Origin: Olsenella sp. KGMB02461
GTDB lineage: Bacteria > Actinomycetota > Coriobacteriia > Coriobacteriales > Atopobiaceae
Assembly (NCBI RefSeq): GCF_012584445.1
Contig: NZ_JABAHI010000007.1
Coordinates: 39,350-103,349, forward strand
Reading direction: 5' to 3'
Length of the DNA: 64,000 nucleotides
Shown here: positions 9,436 to 18,038 of the stretch, piece by piece
Position numbering within the stretch: position 1 is the stretch's first letter
How the letters are laid out: every line of letters begins with the position of its first letter
Made by a program: the position numbers and the translations under genes
The notes under the pieces: model-generated
The model's input: only the letters and a program-made list of their open reading frames with translations
The model's database searches: none
Told to the model about the DNA's origin: nothing

Positions 9436-10953
9436 CTAAAGGACCGCCTGCTCCCGCTGGTGGAAATTCAATACTAACAGTGTCTTAGTGGCGCTCGTGA
9501 CCCGGCAGCGCTCGTCTGCACGAACTCCTGCCACCCATAAGATCGGGCCTACGGGGCCCGCGTGAACCACCGGCACCTGGCCTCGCTCACGCGCAGGGAT
9601 ATGGGCGGCAGCCAGAAGGTCCGAGAGCCGTTTGGACTGCCCATGCATCCCCAACGGGCACAGCACCTCCCCGGCTTCTGGACCCGCCACCCACAGCCGT
9701 CCCCCCTCGGGAGGCACGCCTGCAGCCTCGGCGTCCAGCATCACCGACACCGGCCCGCGCTCAGCCGCATAGGTCTGGGCCAGTCCCACCGGGTCGTCCC
9801 CTCGCGCTACGGGCACTAGCGATGCCGACAAAATCTTGCCCCCTGGGAGCTCCAGCGTTCCCGGCGCTTCCAGCCAGGCCCCTACCAGCGCCTCCGCGCT
9901 GGTGCGCGACGCCAGGCGCAGCAACCCGTACTGCACCGATACATCCACCCCCAAAGGCGCCGTCATGGAGCCGGAGCCTTGGGCCACCAGGCCCAAGACA
10001 CGCTCGATATGGCGGCCCTCCAGCCGCGCCTCGGGCGCTACCTGCAACAATGCGGCGCGCACCACCCGGCGGGCGACGGCCACCTCCATCGCCGCGAGCC
10101 GATTGGCGTCCAGCGACAGGGCGCCTGGATCGCTCCGGCGCGTCACCTCGCGCAGAACCCGAGCCGCGATGGAGGTGAGGTAGGCGTCTTCGTCTGACAA
10201 GATATCGCAGGCGCCCGAAACCGTCTGGGCCAAGCGGGGGTTTTTCTTCTCGGCGACGGGAACGAGCTCGTGGCGCACGTAGTTTCTCAGGTAGCGGGTG
10301 TCGGAGTTGGTGGCGTCTTCACGCCAGACCACCCCGTGCATGCGCAGGTAGTCGCAGAGGTCCTGATGGGTGCGGTCCAAAAGCGGCCGCACGATGCGGT
10401 TGCGGCGCCGAGGGATGGATGAGAGCCCGGCGACCCCGGAACCTCGGATGGCGTTCATGAAGAAGGTCTCGCAGCGATCGTTGGCCGTATGGGCAGTGAG
10501 GATGCGGGCGGCGCTGCGCGGGGTGCCCCACTGGGCTGAGAGCTCGTTGGCCAGCTGATTGGCTGCCTCATAGCGCACCTGGCGGGCCACGCTCTCGAAG
10601 GACTCGCCGGGCGTCTCTTGGGTGAGGGCAGGCACATCCGCCTCTACCACCGTAGCCGGGATCCCCTGGCGGGCAGCCAGGTCGCGCACAAACTCGGCGT
10701 CTTCTGCCGCATCCAGGCCCCTCAACCCATGATTTATATGGAGCACATGGAGCCGCTCTCGGGCGATGGGCTGCGGCCCTCGACCGTCCTCCAAGTCCAG
10801 CGGCGAGGTGGCGGCCAAAAGCAGGAGCGCGCAGGAGTCCGCCCCACCGGAGACCATGAGCACCACCGGCGCGCCCAAACTGGGATCATCGGCGGTAGCA
10901 GGCCTCTCAAAGGGAGCCGAGGCTCCTCCATATCGCCTGGCCACACTGGTCAT
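9436..10953 (-). CDS. tilS: tRNA(Ile)-lysidine synthase
   Basis: Modifies C34 of the CAU-anticodon tRNA-Ile to lysidine, so that it reads AUA codons. The 505-residue protein has the N-type ATP pyrophosphatase P-loop VSGGADSCALLLL (about residues 33-45), HINHGLRGLDAAEDAEF, and TAHTANDRCETFFMNAIRGSG, followed by the TilS substrate-binding and C-terminal domains (LGMHGQSKRLSDLLAAAHIP). The canonical SGGxDS is intact. AAGGAGG precedes the ATG at 10953. It is the first gene of the tilS-hpt-ftsH unit and divergent from the metallo-beta-lactamase-fold gene. Confidence 0.95.
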   Translation of the reverse strand: MTSVARRYGGASAPFERPATADDPSLGAPVVLMVSGGADSCALLLLAATSPLDLEDGRGPQPIARERLHVLHINHGLRGLDAAEDAEFVRDLAARQGIPATVVEADVPALTQETPGESFESVARQVRYEAANQLANELSAQWGTPRSAARILTAHTANDRCETFFMNAIRGSGVAGLSSIPRRRNRIVRPLLDRTHQDLCDYLRMHGVVWREDATNSDTRYLRNYVRHELVPVAEKKNPRLAQTVSGACDILSDEDAYLTSIAARVLREVTRRSDPGALSLDANRLAAMEVAVARRVVRAALLQVAPEARLEGRHIERVLGLVAQGSGSMTAPLGVDVSVQYGLLRLASRTSAEALVGAWLEAPGTLELPGGKILSASLVPVARGDDPVGLAQTYAAERGPVSVMLDAEAAGVPPEGGRLWVAGPEAGEVLCPLGMHGQSKRLSDLLAAAHIPARERGQVPVVHAGPVGPILWVAGVRADERCRVTSATKTLLVLNFHQREQAVL

Positions 10954-11071
10954 GGGTCCTCCTTTTTTAAGGTCGCTGGAACTATCAAGTGTAGGCTTTT
11001 GCCCTGCGGGAGCTTGGCTTATTGTGGGTGCCGATAAGAACGTGCAACCTCTTCAAGAAAGCGAGCCTTGC

Positions 11072-11878
11072 GTGGACCCCTGTTTGCATTTGCACCTGTT
11101 GGCCTCGGGTTCCAAAGGGAACGCCTACGTGGTGGAGGGCCCCGCAAACTCGCTGCTCATCGATGACGGCCTCTCGCTGCGCGAGCTCAAACGGCGGGCG
11201 GCCGAGCTCTCGGTGGACCTCTCCCGCATCACCGCCTGCCTGGTGACCCACGAGCACTCCGATCACACCAAGGGGCTGCCCGTGCTCGCCAAGCATTTTG
11301 ACGGCACTCTCTATGCCAGCTGCGGCACGGCCGCATCGCGCCCCTCCATGGAACAGCTGGGCTTTGCCACCTTTGATGCCGGCAGCACGCTCACGCTGGG
11401 GTGCATGGAGGTTGCCACCTTCTCTACCAGCCATGATGTCTGCGATCCGATAGGGCTCTCCATTCGCTGCGGCGACGACTCCGTAGGGATCTGCACGGAC
11501 ACCGGCTATATGACGCCCGCCGCCCTCGAAGCCCTGAGCGACCTAGGCATCCTGGCCCTGGAATCCAATCACGACGAGCGCATGCTCGCCAGCGGCCCCT
11601 ACCCTGGCTACCTCAAGCAGCGGGTATCCGGCCCCCTGGGCCATCTGTCCAACAGCCAGGCCGCGCAGGCGGCAGCCCAACTGGTGGGGAGCCATACCCG
11701 CGCTGTGGTGGCCATGCATCTATCCCAGGAAAACAACCGGCCTTCTCTGGCGGTAGGGGCCCTGGCCGAAGCCTTGGGTGCGACGGTCGCCAACGACGTG
11801 GGCACTCAGGCCGCGACCCCCAACGGACGGCTCGCCATCGTGGCCGCCGGCCAAGCCCGACCCATGACCGTGCGATAG
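11072..11878 (+). CDS. MBL-fold metallo-hydrolase, YycJ/WalJ-like
   Basis: Soluble metallo-beta-lactamase-fold protein of about 268 residues. LHLLASGSKGNAYVVEG is the opening seen in YycJ-type proteins; the metal site THEHSDHTKG (HxHxDH), a later HD in TSHDVC, and a His near AMHLSQENN are present. YycJ-type proteins are thought to be nucleases linked to DNA repair or envelope signalling. The start is uncertain: the frame is open far upstream through tilS antisense, and GTG at 11072 gives the normal family length, though its ribosome site is weak. There is no walKR nearby. Confidence 0.82.
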   Translation: MDPCLHLHLLASGSKGNAYVVEGPANSLLIDDGLSLRELKRRAAELSVDLSRITACLVTHEHSDHTKGLPVLAKHFDGTLYASCGTAASRPSMEQLGFATFDAGSTLTLGCMEVATFSTSHDVCDPIGLSIRCGDDSVGICTDTGYMTPAALEALSDLGILALESNHDERMLASGPYPGYLKQRVSGPLGHLSNSQAAQAAAQLVGSHTRAVVAMHLSQENNRPSLAVGALAEALGATVANDVGTQAATPNGRLAIVAAGQARPMTVR

Positions 11879-11898
11879 CGCACACCTTCAAAAAAAGG

Positions 11899-11931
11899 GC
11901 AGCCTGCATGTCCTTGAAACATGCAGGCTGC
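11899..11931 (-). terminator. Intrinsic terminator after the RmlD-like gene
   Basis: Perfect 13-bp arms GCAGCCTGCATGT / ACATGCAGGCTGC with a 7-base loop. On minus it is followed by CCCTTTTTTT, so it ends the minus transcript; the plus side has no T run. Confidence 0.88.
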
Positions 11932-11993
11932 CGCATCGATTTACTGTCGCGTGTGTATGGCCCTCCCCAAGCCCCTGGGCTTAGGCGCGCGCC

Positions 11994-12860
11994 TTAATAG
12001 CCAAAGTCGCTCAGGCAGCGCTGGACGTCCTCCTCGAAGGTGGCCAGGCCAAACCCCGCCGCCTTGGCTTTGGAGCCGTCCAAGCGAAAGTCGCGAGGAC
12101 GCTCGGCATAGCGCTCGGTATCGGGGAGGATGAGCTCGTCGATCTCGCCAGGCGTCGCCCCGAGGCGCCCGGCGATATAACGGGCTGCCTCATAGGTGGT
12201 GAGCATGTTGGCGCTTGCGAAGTTGTAGACGCCGCTGTCGATCGTAGCCAGCAGAGGGAAGTCGTTGGCCAGGTGCTGGGCATAGGTCATGCAGCGACGC
12301 TCGTTGGCGGTGAACTTGGTGGGAGTGTGGGTACGCAAGGCCCGGAGGGTGTTGCCCAAGATGTTGGGAGACGCCTTCACTCGCGGCATCGAAAGCCCAA
12401 ACTGCCAAGAGAGCCGCAAGATCACATAGTTGTCCATATGGGCGCGCATCCAGGCATCCACGTCGGCCTTCTGGCGCCCATAGTTGGTGACCGGCACAGG
12501 GTCTGCCTCTTCATCAAAGGGAGCAGCGTCAGTGCGGCCGTTGAACAGCTGCTCGGTAGAGATGAACACCAGACGCTTGCCCTTGTCTTGGCACACCTGG
12601 GCAATGGCGATGGCCGAGTCCCGGTTCACCAGCCCGGTTCCTTCTGGGTCGTTCTCGCAGTCGGCAGTGGTGGCGTTGGCGGCGGTGTGGAAGAGCAGGT
12701 CGAACTCCTGTGCCGAGAAAAACGCCTTCACCTCCGCAGGGTTCGAGTAGTCGACGTCTTTGCGCGACACGCCTACGAACTCGAAGGTGTCCTGGTTGTA
12801 GAGGGACACCAAGCTTGCCAGATAGCCCCGCGATCCGGTCACTAAGACCTTTTGCCTCAT
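11994..12860 (-). CDS. RmlD-like NAD(P)-dependent sugar reductase/epimerase
   Basis: Extended short-chain dehydrogenase of 288 residues. The nucleotide-binding turn reads VLVTGSRGYLAS (GxxGxxA variant), HTAANATTADCENDP resembles the RmlD HxAAyTaVDxAE stretch, and YGRQKADVDAWM carries the catalytic YxxxK with the Ser in FISTEQLF. ATG 12860 follows AAGGAGC. RmlD enzymes reduce dTDP-4-keto sugars, but no rmlABC genes are present; its place behind a phosphomannose isomerase-like gene and deoC suggests a catabolic or sugar-modifying role in this locus. The true substrate is unknown. Confidence 0.82.
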   Translation of the reverse strand: MRQKVLVTGSRGYLASLVSLYNQDTFEFVGVSRKDVDYSNPAEVKAFFSAQEFDLLFHTAANATTADCENDPEGTGLVNRDSAIAIAQVCQDKGKRLVFISTEQLFNGRTDAAPFDEEADPVPVTNYGRQKADVDAWMRAHMDNYVILRLSWQFGLSMPRVKASPNILGNTLRALRTHTPTKFTANERRCMTYAQHLANDFPLLATIDSGVYNFASANMLTTYEAARYIAGRLGATPGEIDELILPDTERYAERPRDFRLDGSKAKAAGFGLATFEEDVQRCLSDFGY

Positions 12861-12921
12861 GAATTGCTCCTTGGGTTGGTAGTTCTTGGGTTCGAAGTGC
12901 TCCTAGGTTCGGGCAGCGGCC

Positions 12922-13857
12922 TTAGCAGCGGCGGCTCACCACCACGCGGCAGTCGCCCGAGATGGTGACGCCTTCGAGAGATGCCGGGATCACGCAGCTC
13001 TCGGTATAGGCGAGGTTTGTGTCGCCCTCAGGGCTGGAGACGTGGGCTTCTCCCCAGACGCAGGTGAGCAGGAAGTACCGGCCGTCTGTAGGCACCTGCC
13101 AGCTGTCGCGCACATCGATGACGTCGCACGTGAAGGCCTCGTTGTGGATAGCGCGATGAGTGGCAGGGTGGTCCACGCGCTCCGGGTCGCCCACATGAGC
13201 CACCGTGACGCAGTTGGAGGGGTTGAGCACCTCGAATCCCTGATCCACGTGCAGCTCGCGGCCGCGGCCCCAGTCGCAGAGCCTGAAGGTAGTATTGCCA
13301 AAGGAACCGATCTCCACACTCAGGATGCCTGGGCCCATGGCATGCATGGTCCCAGAGGGCACCTGCACGAAGTCGCCAGGATGCACCGGCACCCGCAACC
13401 CGTAGCGCTCGCCGATGGTGTCGTTGGCCGAAGCCTCCCTTAGCGCCTCCAGATCGCAGGTGGTGCATCCGCCAATGAGCTCGGCGCCGGGCTCCGCTTC
13501 GCAGATGTACCAGCATTCCACCTTGCCGCGGTCCCCCACCAGGCGCGCCGCATCCTCCTCTCCGGGATGCACCTGCACCGACAAGAACTCCTTGGCATCC
13601 ATGAAGATGGCCTGGAGGCTCTCGGTGTCCTCGGTATCGCCTAGCACCTCATCGTGATAGGCGCGCAAGAACTCGTCGTAGGCCATGCCTTTGCCCGGAC
13701 CCGAGGCCACCTGCGAGGTCACCCCTTCATGGGCCGAGATGTCGAAGGACTCGCCATAGTTCTTGTCGCCCGAAGGCTCAAGCCCGCGGATTTGGGCCAG
13801 GCGCGTGCCGGCCCATATGGGCGATATGACGTGGGGAGCAAGGGTAATGGGGCCCAT
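12922..13857 (-). CDS. Class I mannose-6-phosphate isomerase-like protein
   Basis: Cupin-fold isomerase of 311 residues. It has the type I metal-binding pattern VQVHPGEEDAARL (Gln/His), ECWYICEAEPGAEL (Glu), and the later VQVPSGTMHAMGPGILSVEIG with His. These are the segments that hold zinc in ManA. ATG 13857 follows AAAGGAG. A second, different ManA-like gene lies on plus at 18039, so this one may act on another aldose/ketose 6-phosphate. It is 60 bp upstream of the RmlD-like gene and downstream of deoC on the same strand. Divergence from classical ManA makes the exact substrate uncertain. Confidence 0.82.
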   Translation of the reverse strand: MGPITLAPHVISPIWAGTRLAQIRGLEPSGDKNYGESFDISAHEGVTSQVASGPGKGMAYDEFLRAYHDEVLGDTEDTESLQAIFMDAKEFLSVQVHPGEEDAARLVGDRGKVECWYICEAEPGAELIGGCTTCDLEALREASANDTIGERYGLRVPVHPGDFVQVPSGTMHAMGPGILSVEIGSFGNTTFRLCDWGRGRELHVDQGFEVLNPSNCVTVAHVGDPERVDHPATHRAIHNEAFTCDVIDVRDSWQVPTDGRYFLLTCVWGEAHVSSPEGDTNLAYTESCVIPASLEGVTISGDCRVVVSRRC

Positions 13858-13994
13858 AGTATAGGCTCCTTTCGTTTAAAAAAGATCATCCGACCCAAAG
13901 AAGCGCCCCGCGGCATTCTCTTGACAGTCCTCGTTCGTCATAGGATGCCGCAGAGGCGCAGGTGCAAGAACGCTCGCTTAAGGAAGCTGCCCTG

Positions 13995-14708
13995 TTAGAG
14001 GGTGTAGCTCTCGACGCCCTCATCTGCCATACGCGCCTTCAAGGCTTCGATGATGGAGATGCCCGAAGAGGTGCCGATGCGGGTGGCGCCGGCACGCACC
14101 ATGTCCAGGAAGGTGTCGGCGTCGCGGATGCCACCGGCAGCCTTTACCTGTACGTCCGCCCCCACATGGCTGGCCATGAGCTCCACGTCGGCCACAGTGG
14201 CGCCGCCGGTGGAGAATCCGGTGGAAGTCTTCACAAAGGTGGGCTTCACGCGGCTGGCGATCTCGCAGAGGGCAAGCTTTTCCTCATCGGTGAGCAGGCA
14301 ATTCTCAAAGATCACCTTGGAGGGTACCTGGGCTTTGTCGCACACCTCCACGATGCGTGCCATCTCGTCTTCCAGATAGGCCCAGTTTTTAGCCTTCACC
14401 TGGGTGATGTTGATCACATAGTCGATCTCGGTGGCGCCGTTGGCGATGGCGTCTTCAGTCTCGGCCACCTTGGACTCGATAGAAGTCTGCCCCAACGGGA
14501 AGGCGATGGCGGCGCCTGTATGGATGTCGGTACCCGCCAGCTGCTCAGAACAGAACTTGGACTGCACCTGGTTGACCGCCACCATCTTGAAGTGGTAGGC
14601 ACGTGCCTCGTCGCAGAGCTTCTTCATGTCTTGCTCTGTGGCGTCGGCGTGCAGGTTGGTGTGGTCCACCAGACGAGCGAGGTCGTCCAAGGTATAGGTC
14701 TTGCTCAT
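13995..14708 (-). CDS. deoC: Deoxyribose-phosphate aldolase
   Basis: Class I aldolase that splits 2-deoxyribose 5-phosphate to acetaldehyde and glyceraldehyde 3-phosphate. The 237 residues include [11 protein letters not shown] at the start, the Schiff-base lysine in [32 protein letters not shown], and the phosphate-binding RIGTSSG near the end, all diagnostic of DeoC. ATG 14708 follows AAGGAGC. It heads a minus-strand group with two sugar genes and is divergent from the second PTS operon. No other nucleoside catabolic genes are seen, so it may serve this sugar locus instead of nucleoside breakdown. Confidence 0.94.
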   Translation of the reverse strand: MSKTYTLDDLARLVDHTNLHADATEQDMKKLCDEARAYHFKMVAVNQVQSKFCSEQLAGTDIHTGAAIAFPLGQTSIESKVAETEDAIANGATEIDYVINITQVKAKNWAYLEDEMARIVEVCDKAQVPSKVIFENCLLTDEEKLALCEIASRVKPTFVKTSTGFSTGGATVADVELMASHVGADVQVKAAGGIRDADTFLDMVRAGATRIGTSSGISIIEALKARMADEGVESYTL

Positions 14709-15216
14709 GGATAAGCTCCTTACATAGAAACACTCGAAGAATGCTAAGGGGTGCGTCTTGTACAACTTGCAACTCTAAAGGCAACCTGAATTGCCCTTGT
14801 GCCGATAAGCCCACAACATCCGGGGGCCGGGCCTTCTCGGTAGCAGGAGTATAGCAAGCTTTTTGTCTAGGCTATTTGTCTTTTTTGTCAGCTCATATTT
14901 TCTACCGTTCACGGATATTGTGTGGATATGTCTCTTGATTCTTTGGATATCTCCTCCTACTATTGGGATTGCACAGGCGTTATGTAAGGCTTAAAGCTTA
15001 CATATTGACTTACAAGTTTCTGAGCAGCCTTTACTTATTTCCTTATCCTTCGGGACCTGGCCGCCAGGATCCCTCGAAAGCCCAGCCTCGCCCCTCTTCC
15101 CTTGCGCGCTCTGGGCCCTTAAGAGCGGCGCTTCACAAAAGCGCACCCTCCCTTGGCATCCGGCGCCTTCGGGCGCCTCCCTTCGATCAATTTTGCTTAC
15201 ACCTAAAGGAGCCCCT
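14709..15216. promoter_or_regulatory. Divergent control region between deoC and PTS operon
   Basis: This 508-bp gap holds no convincing gene. GGATAT occurs three times in the same orientation at 14913, 14924 and 14945, spaced 11 and 21 bp, which keeps the sites on one DNA face. An imperfect palindrome with TAAG...CTTA ends lies at 14985-15000. Further toward the PTS, three hairpins follow each other at 15052-15073, 15128-15144 and 15162-15177 (GGCGCC-TTCG-GGCGCC), suggesting a structured leader. Binding proteins are not known. Confidence 0.5.
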
Positions 15217-15645
15217 ATGAACATCCTGCTCGTGTCCCACGGAAAGCTCTGCGAGGGCGTGCTCGACGCCTACAAGATGCTCTTTGCCGACGCGCCGAAC
15301 GTGAGCGCCCTCAGCCTCACCAACGATGGCGTAGAGGATTTTCGGGTGCGCTTGGATGAGCGTCTGGCCGCCCTTGACGGCCAGGGCCCCATCTTGGTGA
15401 TGGCCGATCTGTTGGGCGGCACCCCCTATAACGAGGTCTACGCCCGCCTGCTTGAAGACCCTTCCCGGCTGCGCCTGGTGTGCGGCCTCAACCTTCCCAT
15501 GCTCATCGAGGCAGGAGTCATGGCCTCTGCCGCCGATGACATCGATGCCGTTGTTCAGACTGCCGTCTCAGCGGGGGCGAGCGGCGTCTGTGGTGCGGAA
15601 CTGCCCCAGGAAGACGGCCCAGAGGAAGAGGAGGATCTCTTCTAG
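15217..15645 (+). CDS. PTS system EIIA, mannose family
   Basis: Phosphocarrier of the second PTS. The 142 residues start MNILLVSHGKLCEGVLDAY, with His8 as the predicted phosphorylation site in the SHG motif. VMADLLGGTPYNEVY is the conserved DLxGGTPxN loop and CGLNLPMLIEAG the NLPM region; the end is acidic (EDGPEEEEDLF). ATG 15217 follows AAAGGAG. It opens the operon EIIA-EIIB-EIIC-EIID, which ends at a terminator before manA. The substrate is a hexose-like sugar by context. Confidence 0.94.
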   Translation: MNILLVSHGKLCEGVLDAYKMLFADAPNVSALSLTNDGVEDFRVRLDERLAALDGQGPILVMADLLGGTPYNEVYARLLEDPSRLRLVCGLNLPMLIEAGVMASAADDIDAVVQTAVSAGASGVCGAELPQEDGPEEEEDLF

Positions 15646-15690
15646 CCGCGTCGTCTTGCCACAAGTTTCCCTAAAAGAGAGGAGAGGTGT

Positions 15691-16185
15691 ATGACCATTT
15701 CGTTCGCACGCATCGACGATCGTGTGATCCATGGCCAGACCATGACCCGCTGGGCCACCCAGAAGCCCTGCGACGCCATCCTGGTGATCAGCGACAAGGT
15801 TGCCGCTGACGACCTGCGCAAGAAGGTGCTCAAGGCGGCAGCCGGGCACCTGAAGATCGGCATTTACACCGTCGACCAGGGCGTGGAGGCCTGCGAGAAG
15901 GCCAAAGCTTCCAAGAAAAACTTCTTTATTATCTCCGACTCGGTGGAGGAGTTCGCCAACCTCAAGAAGGCAGGCGGCGACTTTGGCCCCATGCTCAACG
16001 TAGGCAACCTCTCTGGCACACGCCCGGGCACCAAAAACCTAGGCAACGCCATCTGCATCACCGACGAAGACGTCGCCTGCTTCGACTATCTGGCAAATCA
16101 AGGCATCGACCTGCAATTCCAGATGATCCCCGACGATTCTGTGCACACCTGGCCCCAGGTGAAGAGCAAGTACGAGTCTTTGTAA
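15691..16185 (+). CDS. PTS system EIIB, mannose family
   Basis: Cytoplasmic phosphotransfer subunit of 164 residues. FARIDDRVIHGQTMTRW is the canonical EIIB signature, with His14 as phospho-acceptor. The rest follows the family pattern, with LKIGIYTVDQGVEAC and MLNVGNLSGTRPGTKNLGNA. It lies 45 bp after EIIA and 18 bp before EIIC. Sequence differs clearly from the EIIB at 331-801, so the two PTS systems are not recent duplicates. Confidence 0.94.
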   Translation: MTISFARIDDRVIHGQTMTRWATQKPCDAILVISDKVAADDLRKKVLKAAAGHLKIGIYTVDQGVEACEKAKASKKNFFIISDSVEEFANLKKAGGDFGPMLNVGNLSGTRPGTKNLGNAICITDEDVACFDYLANQGIDLQFQMIPDDSVHTWPQVKSKYESL

Positions 16186-16203
16186 AGGAGGAGGAGAACT
16201 GTT

Positions 16204-17028
16204 ATGAGCGGACTTATTTTCCCGGCGTTTATCTGCGGTCTCTTCTGTTATCTGGGCGCCATCGAGTGCGCCAACCCTCTGGGCACCACCGGCAGCTTCT
16301 ACTGCCTTGGCCGCCCCTTGGTAGCCGGCCTTATCGTGGGCCTCGCCTTTGGCGACGTCACCCAGGGCATCCTCTGCGGCGTGGCGGTGCAGGCCGTCTT
16401 CATCGCCAACCTGTCCACCGGTGGCGCCACCAACTCTGAGATCACGTATGCCTCCTATGGCGGCATTGGCTTGGCCATGGCCGCCACCAAGGACCCCGCG
16501 CTGGCAGTGACCCTGGCGGTGCTGGTGGGCAACACCTTTGGCCTGGTCTTCTACAACCTGCGTATGGCCGGCTACTCCGTCTTCAACAACAAGGCCCTGG
16601 AGGCCGCACAGGCCGGAAGCACCAAGGGCGTCACCCTGTGGCACCTGGTCATCCCCCAGATCTGCACCTTCTTGCTGCGCTTCGTCCCCGTCTTTGTGGC
16701 CATCATCGCCGGTGAGGGCGTCGTGAACTCCATCGCCGAGAACGCCCCTGAGATCGTCACCCACACCATCGGCGTGCTGGGCGGCATTCTTCCGGCCCTG
16801 GGCATCGGCATGCTCATGAACATCGTGGTGAAAGAGAAGATCCAGCTGGTCTTCTTCTTCCTTGGCTTCGCCCTCTTCGCCTTCGCAGGCCTGGGCACCA
16901 TCCCCGTGGTCTTCATCGCTGCCACCGTGGCCTACATCTACTTCCTGGCCACCGGCAAGGCCGCAGCCGCCGCTCCTGCTGCCACCAGCAGCGAGAACGC
17001 AGTCTACGAAGACCCCGACCTTTTTTAA
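16204..17028 (+). CDS. PTS system EIIC, mannose/sorbose family
   Basis: Integral membrane sugar channel of 274 residues, the normal EIIC length. It shows the family pattern CANPLGTTGSFYCLGRPLV, GLIVGLAFGDVTQGILCGVAVQAVF, then NSEITYASYGGIGLAMA, with about seven to nine hydrophobic segments ending in a hydrophilic tail rich in Ala. AGGAGGAG precedes ATG 16204. It pairs with EIID directly downstream to form the membrane complex. Confidence 0.94.
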   Translation: MSGLIFPAFICGLFCYLGAIECANPLGTTGSFYCLGRPLVAGLIVGLAFGDVTQGILCGVAVQAVFIANLSTGGATNSEITYASYGGIGLAMAATKDPALAVTLAVLVGNTFGLVFYNLRMAGYSVFNNKALEAAQAGSTKGVTLWHLVIPQICTFLLRFVPVFVAIIAGEGVVNSIAENAPEIVTHTIGVLGGILPALGIGMLMNIVVKEKIQLVFFFLGFALFAFAGLGTIPVVFIAATVAYIYFLATGKAAAAAPAATSSENAVYEDPDLF

Positions 17029-17048
17029 GCTGAGAGAGGAGAGAGACA

Positions 17049-17894
17049 ATGTCTAATAACGAACCCGTGATCAAGCGCAAAGATGGCAAGATCGGCATGA
17101 ACAAGCATGACCTCAACATGCTTTGGTACCGCTGGCAGGTAGGTTGGTTCTCCTCCAGCTCCTACGAGAAACTGGAGTCCCACGGCTTTGCCTGGTCCTA
17201 CTGCGACTTCGCCGACAAGTTCTACAAAGACGATCCCGAGGGCAAAAAGCGCCTGCTACTCCGCCACTCCCAGTTCTACAACACCGAGCCTCAGGTGGGC
17301 GCCATCATCAACGGCATCGTGGCGTCCATGGAGGAGGGCATCGCTTTGGGCGACCCCATCCCCGAGGAGATGCCCACCTCGGTGAAGACCGCCCTCATGG
17401 GACCGCTGGCAGGCATCGGCGACTCCATCATCCAGGGCATCTTCGTCCCCACCCTGCTTTCCATCGGCATGAGCCTGGCAGCCAACGGCTCTGTGGCCGG
17501 CCCGATCTTCTATATCGTCACCTGGCTCATCTGCGGCCTGGCCATCTCCTACGGCATGTTCCGCTATGGCTACAAGCTGGGCTTGAGCTCCATCGACACC
17601 CTGGTGGGCGAGACCTCCATGCGCATCATGGACGCCATCAACGTGCTGGGCATCATCGTGGTAGGCACGCTGGCAGCCTCGATGGTGGCAGTCTCCACCA
17701 TCGTCCAGATCCCCTATGGCACCGAGATGGGCCCACTCCAGGACACCCTGGACGGCGTCTTCCCCTGCCTGTTGGCCCTCATCGTCACCCTGGTGACCTG
17801 GTGGATGCTCAACAAGAAGCAGTGGAGCGCCATGAAGGTCCTTCTGGTCCTCGTGATAGCTGTCATCATCTGCTGCGTCATCGGGTTCCTCTAG
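17049..17894 (+). CDS. PTS system EIID, mannose family
   Basis: Membrane subunit that completes the mannose-type permease. The 281 residues have the EIID opening (LNMLWYRWQVGWFSSSSYEKLES), the conserved FYNTEPQVGAIINGIVASMEE, then TALMGPLAGIGDSIIQG, and end in a single strong C-terminal membrane helix (VLLVLVIAVIICCVIGFL). It follows EIIC by 20 bp with AGAGGAGAG as ribosome site. A terminator follows at 17972. Confidence 0.95.
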   Translation: MSNNEPVIKRKDGKIGMNKHDLNMLWYRWQVGWFSSSSYEKLESHGFAWSYCDFADKFYKDDPEGKKRLLLRHSQFYNTEPQVGAIINGIVASMEEGIALGDPIPEEMPTSVKTALMGPLAGIGDSIIQGIFVPTLLSIGMSLAANGSVAGPIFYIVTWLICGLAISYGMFRYGYKLGLSSIDTLVGETSMRIMDAINVLGIIVVGTLAASMVAVSTIVQIPYGTEMGPLQDTLDGVFPCLLALIVTLVTWWMLNKKQWSAMKVLLVLVIAVIICCVIGFL

Positions 17895-17971
17895 GCCCCA
17901 CGCGCACTGATCGCGCAGCGTCCGGCCAGCTATCTTTAGGGCCGTACCCCGAACGACCCTCCCCAACCTTT

Positions 17972-18004
17972 GCGCCGGCAGCCAACCTCCAATGCTGCCG
18001 GCGC
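17972..18004 (+). terminator. Intrinsic terminator between EIID and manA
   Basis: Arms GCGCCGGCAGC / GCTGCCGGCGC (11 bp, loop 11) followed by CTTCTTTT. It lies only 35 bp before the manA start, so it may be a partial terminator that lowers manA and epimerase expression relative to the PTS. Confidence 0.8.
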
Positions 18005-18038
18005 CTTCTTTTGTCTATCTGCGCCCCTAGGAGTTTCT

